This document shows, one piece after another, positions 6,422-11,599 of a stretch of DNA of 11,599 nt. Made by a program: the position numbers and the translations under genes. Source of the DNA: Dehalococcoidia bacterium (lineage in GTDB: Bacteria; Chloroflexota; Dehalococcoidia; GIF9; UBA5629). The stretch is taken from contig JACNFS010000056.1 in the NCBI GenBank assembly GCA_014384515.1, positions 1 through 11,599 of the forward strand. The letters are read 5' to 3'. The notes under the pieces were generated by a model. The model had not been told where the DNA came from. It saw only the letters and a list, made by a program, of their open reading frames with translations, and did no database searches. How positions within the stretch are numbered: the first letter of the stretch is position 1; every line of letters starts with the position of its first letter.

Positions 6422-7462
6422 TTGCCTGATACTAAATATGCATTTATGTCCGCCTATTTGAAAGGTGAAGAGGCTAGAGTGGTGACCCTTGACCACATAG
6501 ATAGGATGTCCAGAACTTCTAGTGTCAACGATGCCTTGGCAACCATCACCGGGACCGATATAGGAAACTACTTTCAAGAAGTGCCTATTAGAACCTTCGA
6601 TGACCTAGATGAATGCCTATGGAGGTACTTTAGAGAGTACCTTGCCCACCTAGAAGCATTTAAGTTCCTGCCTGCTGATATGCGCAAAGTATTGAGGGCA
6701 TACTTGGTGAGATACGACGTCTTCAATGTCAAAGCTGCTCTATGTGGAACTCCAATAGGTAAGAAAGCCAGTATGTTGCCGCTGGGAGTCATATATAATC
6801 ATGGATTGCTAGATGAGCTTTCTAGTATTGAAAACATTGACGGCATTACAGGACTACTTGTCAAATGCAAGCTAGCAAACTACGTGCCTGTACTGGAAAA
6901 ATACAGGATAGACGAGGGCGCAAAATCAAGACTGGCGGCTGAAAGTAAATTAGACGAGGAATATTATAAGAGCTTCCTAAATATGACCAAGCGTATAAAA
7001 GATGGTTTTCTTCTTGCCAAAGCCATCGGCTTCACCATAGACCTGACAAACTTGCAAATTGCGAGCCGCGCCATAATTCAGGATATAGGATTAGGAGCGT
7101 CTGACAACATAATTCCCTGCGGTTATATGCTATCAGCCGAGGCTGTTAGGGACTTACTATCACTTAAGCTGACTGATATGTGTGGGAAGCTAAGGAACAC
7201 CTTATACTACGACGTGGTAGAAGAGATATCAAATGCCTACAATAGAACTCAAAGCATTACCTCTGTAGACGAGACTATTGACAAGTATAAGTTTGGCTTG
7301 GCTAAGGGGATATTAGCGCCACGAATACTATCTCCTTTAGTGATGGCCTGGCACTTAATCGTTAAAGAACTTGAAATACGAAACCTAAGGCTGATCCTGA
7401 AGGCGATGTTCGATAACATGCCTTTAGAAGAAACGAAGCACCGTCTGGTAGTTTCATCATGA
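6422..7462 (+). CDS. ntpC: V/A-type ATPase subunit C (central-stalk socket, d-like)
   Basis: 346 aa, normal for the family, mostly helical and soluble. The N-terminus MPDTKYAFMSAYLKGEE resembles the usual PDTKYAYAVARIRALE-type start of bacterial and archaeal C subunits, and a C-terminal EIRNLRLILKAMFDNMP stretch (residues 320-336) matches the family's ExxNLRxIxxxK motif. Family knowledge: subunit C caps the K ring and receives the D-F shaft, transmitting rotation between head and membrane. It uses a TTG start with a well-placed AGGAG. The stop TGA overlaps the ATG of F (ATGA, 7459-7462), indicating translational coupling. Archaeal name atpC; not to be confused with the F-type epsilon gene of that name. 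Confidence 0.95.
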   Translation: MPDTKYAFMSAYLKGEEARVVTLDHIDRMSRTSSVNDALATITGTDIGNYFQEVPIRTFDDLDECLWRYFREYLAHLEAFKFLPADMRKVLRAYLVRYDVFNVKAALCGTPIGKKASMLPLGVIYNHGLLDELSSIENIDGITGLLVKCKLANYVPVLEKYRIDEGAKSRLAAESKLDEEYYKSFLNMTKRIKDGFLLAKAIGFTIDLTNLQIASRAIIQDIGLGASDNIIPCGYMLSAEAVRDLLSLKLTDMCGKLRNTLYYDVVEEISNAYNRTQSITSVDETIDKYKFGLAKGILAPRILSPLVMAWHLIVKELEIRNLRLILKAMFDNMPLEETKHRLVVSS

Positions 7463-7812
7463 TACCCATTAAATTCCTGGACGTAGCTATTATAGGAGAT
7501 GAAGACCTAGTCAACGGGCTGAGGCTAGCTGGCGTGAGTCGATATTTCGTCATAGAAAATAGTCACAACATTGGCGCAGATATTAGAAAAGCACTGACTA
7601 GTCTAATATCTGAGCCCGATATTGGGATAGTGGTAATACAAGAAGAGTATGTGGAATACGTTGAAGACTTGATGGCTCAAGTCAAGCAGACCGCAAGGAC
7701 AACTCCGGTAGTGATTGAGGTGCCATCAAAATATGGCACAAAATACGGTGATGTCACTGAATATTATAAGGCCTACATAAGGAAGTTCATCGGGTTTGAT
7801 GTAGCCATCTAA
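7459..7812 (+). CDS. ntpG: V/A-type ATPase subunit F (central shaft, NtpG)
   Basis: 117 aa, near the usual 100-115. Seen: an N-terminal Rossmann-like beta-alpha-beta pattern with VAIIGDEDLVNGLRLAGV (residues 9-26), then IGIVVIQEEYVEYV (55-68) and a final PVVIEVPSKYG segment (84-94), all hallmarks of the CheY-like fold of subunit F. Family knowledge: F binds subunit D in the rotating shaft and can stimulate ATPase activity. The start overlaps the C stop and has no separate strong ribosome site, consistent with coupled translation. It is followed by a 27-base gap that carries the ribosome site of A. Called NtpG in E. hirae and AtpF in archaea. Confidence 0.94.
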   Translation: MIPIKFLDVAIIGDEDLVNGLRLAGVSRYFVIENSHNIGADIRKALTSLISEPDIGIVVIQEEYVEYVEDLMAQVKQTARTTPVVIEVPSKYGTKYGDVTEYYKAYIRKFIGFDVAI

Positions 7813-7839
7813 GCACCTTGTCTATGGAGGTAACGAAAT

Positions 7840-9588
7840 ATGGGTAGAATCTGGAGGGTATCAGGCCCCTTGGTTATAGCCGAGGATATGCGAGGTTCTC
7901 AGGTCTATGAGATGGTTGAGATAGGAGATGAAGGAGTCATCGGCGAGATAGTAGGGCTGGAAGAAGAGAGAGCCATAATCCAAGCTCATGAGGACACCCT
8001 GGGACTGAAGGTTGGTGAAAAGGTTAGAGGAACAGGAACGATTTTGACTGCTGAGTTAGGTCCAGGGATTGTGGGCTCCATTTACGATGGTCTTCAAAAA
8101 TCTCTCACCGAGTTAATGAAAGAGAGTTCGTTTCTGAAACGAGGTGTTAAAGTCTTCTCACTACCACGAGACAAGAAATGGCATTTCTCACCCACGGTCA
8201 AAGTTGGAGAAGCAGTCAGCGAAGGACATATCATAGGGACCGTTCCTGAGACCAATCTCATAGAACACAGAATTATGGTGCCCCCTGGTAGCGAGGGGGT
8301 GGTAAAAGAAATAGGCGAAGGCGATTACACTATTGAGCAGCCTATAGCATGTCTGGAGCACGATGGTGAGATTGAAGAGCTGACTATGATGCAAAAATGG
8401 CCGGTGAGAAAGCCTAGACCTTATGAACAAAGGCTCGATTCTTCACAATTGCTCATTACCGGCATGCGAATTATGGATTACATGTTCCCTTTGGTTCTCG
8501 GAGGCAAAGCAGCAATACCCGGTGGCTTTGGCACAGGGAAAACCGTTGCCTTGCAGCAACTGGCTAGATGGGCTCAAACACAATTGAACATCTACGTTGG
8601 TTGCGGTGAAAGAGGCAATGAAATGGCCGACGTGCTCTACAGCTTCAGGAAGCTTGAAGATCCAGCAACAGGCAGGTTGCTACAGGAGAAGGAAGTGTTC
8701 ATCGCTAACACTTCCAATATGCCAGTCGTTGCTCGGGAAGCCGGCATTTTCGTCGGTATTACCATCGCCGAATACTACAGGGATATGGGTTACGATGTGC
8801 TGCTGGTTGCCGATTCGACCTCAAGATGGGCTGAAGCTATGAGGGAGATTAGTGGAAGACTCGAAGAGATGCCAGGTGAGGAGGGTTTCCCGGCCTACTT
8901 GGGTTCACGCCTTTCCTCTTTTTATGAGAGAGCAGGATTGGTCCAGTGCCTGGGTAGTCCTGAAAGAACCGGCTCAGTAACTGTAGCTGGCGCGGTAAGC
9001 CCACCCGGAGCTGACTTCAGCGAGCCAGTAACCCAGAATACGCTCAGAATAGTAGAAGCACTATACTCGCTAGATGTGTCACTAGCAAACCGGAGGCATT
9101 TCCCAGCAATAAATTGGCTTACCAGCTATAGTCTTTATGCCGAGGCCGTTAAAGATTGGTGGTCTAAGGTTGATCCAGAGTGGGCGGATACCAGAGGCAT
9201 TGCCTTGAGACTCTTGCAGCAGGAAGCCAATTTGGAGGAGATTGTGAGACTTGTCGGTCCTGAAGCCTTGCCTGAGGGAGACAAGTTACTACTCTTGGTG
9301 GCAAGGATGATACGCGAGGACTTCCTCATGCAAAGTGCCTATCATGACATTGATACCTATAGTTCGCCGGCTAGAGCCCACCTCATGCTTAAGACTATAA
9401 TTGTGTTTTATAAGCTGGCCCAAGAGATGTTGGATTCGGGCATAAACGTCGCTGAAATCCGCTCGTCCCCGATTATGTACAAAATATCAAGGATGAAGGA
9501 CATACCCCATGATGTCTTTGAACAGAGGATTGAAGAACTGCGTGCTGAGATGGAAGTAAGCTTGGTGGCACACAGAGGAGGAGTTTGA
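7840..9588 (+). CDS. ntpA: V/A-type ATPase catalytic subunit A
   Basis: 582 aa, full length. Seen in order: an N-terminal beta-barrel (about 1-70), the A-type-specific insert or 'non-homologous' region (about 115-185), the nucleotide domain with P-loop GGFGTGKT (228-235; Lys234, Thr235), GCGERGNEM (254-262) with the predicted catalytic Glu257, [20 protein letters not shown] in the Walker B region, and a helical C-terminal domain. Lys234 and Glu257 match E. hirae A Lys238 and Glu261. It hydrolyses or makes ATP at the A-B interfaces of the A3B3 head. GGAGGT (7826-7831) lies eight bases before the ATG. All catalytic motifs are intact. The TGA stop shares a base with the ATG of B (TGATG). Confidence 0.98.
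   Translation: MGRIWRVSGPLVIAEDMRGSQVYEMVEIGDEGVIGEIVGLEEERAIIQAHEDTLGLKVGEKVRGTGTILTAELGPGIVGSIYDGLQKSLTELMKESSFLKRGVKVFSLPRDKKWHFSPTVKVGEAVSEGHIIGTVPETNLIEHRIMVPPGSEGVVKEIGEGDYTIEQPIACLEHDGEIEELTMMQKWPVRKPRPYEQRLDSSQLLITGMRIMDYMFPLVLGGKAAIPGGFGTGKTVALQQLARWAQTQLNIYVGCGERGNEMADVLYSFRKLEDPATGRLLQEKEVFIANTSNMPVVAREAGIFVGITIAEYYRDMGYDVLLVADSTSRWAEAMREISGRLEEMPGEEGFPAYLGSRLSSFYERAGLVQCLGSPERTGSVTVAGAVSPPGADFSEPVTQNTLRIVEALYSLDVSLANRRHFPAINWLTSYSLYAEAVKDWWSKVDPEWADTRGIALRLLQQEANLEEIVRLVGPEALPEGDKLLLLVARMIREDFLMQSAYHDIDTYSSPARAHLMLKTIIVFYKLAQEMLDSGINVAEIRSSPIMYKISRMKDIPHDVFEQRIEELRAEMEVSLVAHRGGV
9575..9581 (+). promoter_or_regulatory. Ribosome binding site fixing the start of subunit B
   Basis: GAGGAGG lies inside the end of the A gene. 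It is six bases before ATG 9588 but only three before the adjacent in-frame TTG 9585. The spacing favours ATG 9588 as the real start, giving TGATG coupling with A. Confidence 0.75.
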
Positions 9589-11012
9589 TGACCTTTTCTT
9601 CGCTGTTTATGAAAGAATCCAGAGCCATAACTAGAGCTAAGGGGGCTTTGCTTATGGTAGAAAGTATCCCCGGTGTGAAGTTTGGGGAGATAGTTGACGT
9701 TTGGCTCTCAGATGGTGAGGTGAAACGCGGTCAAGCCATAGACATCAGCCGGGAGGCAACCATAGTCCAGGTGTTCGGCGGAGTCAGCGAAGTGGATCTA
9801 GTTGGCAGCAAAGTGAGATGTAAAGGTCAGACCCTAAAGCTACCAGTATCCATTGACATCTTGGGAAGGGTCTTCAACGGAATGGGAGACCCTATAGATG
9901 GAGGCTCTCCTGTTGTTGCTGAAGACTACCTGGATATTAACGGCGAGCCCATCAACCCAGTAAGTCGTGTGCCTCCCGCTGAGTTTATTGAAACCGGCAT
10001 CTCAGCGATTGATGGCCTGAATGCTTTGGTCAGGGGACAAAAGCTGCCCATATTCAGCGGCTCAGGTCTACCGCATAATCGAATTGCCGCTCAAATAATC
10101 AGGCAGGCTACAGTAAGGAGCAAAGAGGAAAAGTTCGCCATAGTGTTTGCCGCTATCGGTGTCAGCTATGACCACGCCGCCTTTTTTATGAGTAGTCTTG
10201 AGCAAACGGGCGCCAGAGAAAGAACCGTAGCCTTTATCAACACGGCCTCGGACCCAGTCATAGAACGTATATCAACACCGAGATTAGCTTTAACCGCAGG
10301 TGAATACTTGGCCTGGAAACAGGGAATGCATGTGTTGGTTATACTTACCGACATGACCAACTATTGCGAAGCTCTTCGTGAACTTTCGGCGATGCGGGAT
10401 GAGATACCATCAAGGAGAGGATATCCGGGATATATGTACACCGACCTGGCCACTATCTACGAGAGAGCGGGCCGAATTTCTGGCAAAGAAGGCTCGGTAA
10501 CTATAGTGCCCATCTTGACCATGCCCGATGATGATATAACTCATCCCATACCTGACCTTACTGGCTACATAACCGAGGGCCAGATTGTGCTTTCACGAGA
10601 CCTTGAAAGGAAAGGGATATACCCACCGATAGACGTCTTCCTATCTCTGTCAAGGATGATGAAAGAAGGCATCGGCCCCGGGCAAACCAGGGAAGATCAC
10701 AATAATGTCTTCATGCAATTGTATGCCGCTTATGCTGAAGGGTGCGACCTCAGGGAAATGTCAACTATCATCGGTGCTGAGGCATTAGGCGAAAGGGACA
10801 GAATATACTTAATGAATGCAGATAGCTTCGAGAGGGAATTCATATCGCAAGGCGAGTTTGAGAAAAGAGAGGTAGAGGATACCTTGGACATAGGTTGGAG
10901 GTTATTTTCGGCATTGCCTGAGGAAGACCTAAAGTTAATCAGTGAGGAACTTATCAGAAAGTATCTCCCCAAGTACAGGAACTTGAATGCCACAACAACT
11001 AGTCAAAGTTAG
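9588..11012 (+). CDS. ntpB: V/A-type ATPase regulatory subunit B
   Basis: 474 aa from ATG 9588; the frame could also start at TTG 9585, adding one Met. It is the non-catalytic partner of A in the A3B3 head. As expected, the P-loop is degenerate: [10 protein letters not shown] (158-167) lacks the Lys-Thr of a Walker A motif. [11 protein letters not shown] (346-356) ends in Arg356, the expected arginine finger matching E. hirae B Arg350, which reaches into the A active site. Other family blocks are [19 protein letters not shown] (88-106), [23 protein letters not shown] (274-296; given in two blocks in the family) and TGYITEGQI (325-333). Length is normal. Its 3' end overlaps the D gene by 26 bases in another frame, so B and D are probably coupled. 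Confidence 0.97.
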   Translation: MTFSSLFMKESRAITRAKGALLMVESIPGVKFGEIVDVWLSDGEVKRGQAIDISREATIVQVFGGVSEVDLVGSKVRCKGQTLKLPVSIDILGRVFNGMGDPIDGGSPVVAEDYLDINGEPINPVSRVPPAEFIETGISAIDGLNALVRGQKLPIFSGSGLPHNRIAAQIIRQATVRSKEEKFAIVFAAIGVSYDHAAFFMSSLEQTGARERTVAFINTASDPVIERISTPRLALTAGEYLAWKQGMHVLVILTDMTNYCEALRELSAMRDEIPSRRGYPGYMYTDLATIYERAGRISGKEGSVTIVPILTMPDDDITHPIPDLTGYITEGQIVLSRDLERKGIYPPIDVFLSLSRMMKEGIGPGQTREDHNNVFMQLYAAYAEGCDLREMSTIIGAEALGERDRIYLMNADSFEREFISQGEFEKREVEDTLDIGWRLFSALPEEDLKLISEELIRKYLPKYRNLNATTTSQS

Positions 11013-11599
11013 GCCTACAAAGATTGAGCTGATAAAGCTAAGGCGGCGGCTTTCATTGGCCGAAAGAATACAAAAGATAGTAAAAGACAGGCTGTCAATC
11101 TTGGCTGTCGAATTTATGCAGGTAGCAGGCGAGGCGGTTGAAGCCAAGAGAAAGCTGCTTGACAATTTCTCAGAGGCTTACAAGTCATTATCAATGGCGG
11201 CCGGGTATCATGGCTATATAGCCTTGGAAAAGGAACTGATAGCCAGCGAGAGGGACTTAGAAATTGCTACTGGCTCAAGAAGCATAGTCGGGGCGAGAAT
11301 CCCCTCCTTTGAGTTGAAGGAACCTGAAAGGGTAATATTGGGATATGACTTGGCTGATACATCTTCGTGGCTTGATCAGGCAGCACAGTTATTTAGAAAG
11401 TGCCTTGAAGCTTGTGTTGAGATGGCGGAGCTCCAGCGCAGCCTCGAACTACTAGGTGAAGAAATTCATAGAACAAAAAGGATAGTCAACGCCTTGGAAT
11501 ACCTGACAATCCCTAGCTTGCAAGATACGATAAAATACCTGAATATGAAGTTCGAGGAAAGAGACAGAGAAGAGAAATCACGGCTGAAACGAGTAAAAG
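10987..11599 (+). CDS. ntpD: V/A-type ATPase subunit D (central shaft), cut by window end
   Basis: 204 codons are visible and the frame runs off the right edge, so the stop is not seen. The N-terminus [20 protein letters not shown] followed by RLSLAER has the family's PTKxxLLxLRRRLxLA pattern. A second signature is [20 protein letters not shown] followed by a charged [15 protein letters not shown] helix near the C-terminus. The family is about 200-230 aa, so only a few residues are probably missing. Family knowledge: D is a long antiparallel coiled coil that forms the rotor shaft through the A3B3 head and binds F and C. The ATG at 10987 lies inside the end of B, with a weak AGGA site (10977-10980). 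It is the last gene seen in the ntpFIKECGABD order. Confidence 0.95.
   Translation, partial: MPQQLVKVRPTKIELIKLRRRLSLAERIQKIVKDRLSILAVEFMQVAGEAVEAKRKLLDNFSEAYKSLSMAAGYHGYIALEKELIASERDLEIATGSRSIVGARIPSFELKEPERVILGYDLADTSSWLDQAAQLFRKCLEACVEMAELQRSLELLGEEIHRTKRIVNALEYLTIPSLQDTIKYLNMKFEERDREEKSRLKRVK

Noticed and set aside
8597..8842. 81-codon frame within subunit A
   Set aside because: An out-of-frame shadow of the nucleotide-binding domain with no ribosome site.
9585..9587. TTG 9585 as start of subunit B
   Set aside because: Only three bases from GAGGAGG; the adjacent ATG 9588 has better spacing and a better start codon.

Overview
The window looks like the chromosome of an anaerobic bacterium whose energy metabolism uses sodium. 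Bacterial traits are TATAAT-type -10 boxes (two of them extended -10), strong Shine-Dalgarno sites complementary to the 16S tail, and CCA encoded in the tRNA genes. I cannot place the organism at phylum level from the sequence alone.

Layout. (1) 1-84 holds nothing I can support. (2) 85-1158, minus strand: a patatin-like serine hydrolase, preceded by two tandem serine tRNA genes (anticodons GGA and CGA), with an extended -10 promoter just upstream of the first tRNA. (3) 1229-2567, plus strand: a promoter diverging from the tRNA promoter, then a tiny gamma subunit (51 aa) and the beta subunit (371 aa) of a sodium-translocating decarboxylase. (4) 2568-3019: a 452-base gap with one or two possible short peptides and no convincing promoter or terminator. 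(5) 3020 to the right edge, plus strand: a V/A-type ATPase operon in the order H(G)-I-K-E-C-F-A-B-D. This is the ntpFIKECGABD order of the Enterococcus hirae sodium V-ATPase. D is cut by the window end.

How the genes fit together. OadB/OadG-type proteins pump Na+ out of the cell using decarboxylation energy. The K subunit of the ATPase carries all the Na+-ligand residues known from E. hirae NtpK. The simplest reading is therefore a Na+ circuit: a decarboxylase sodium pump and a rotary ATPase sharing one ion. The biotin-dependent alpha (carboxyltransferase) subunit is not in the window. The ATPase genes are packed tightly, with stop/start overlaps at H-I, C-F, A-B and B-D, so translational coupling is likely. 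I see no mobile element, CRISPR array, phage gene or clearly unprecedented system. The points most worth a second look are the sodium signature, the very short decarboxylase gamma gene and the small frame in the intergenic gap.
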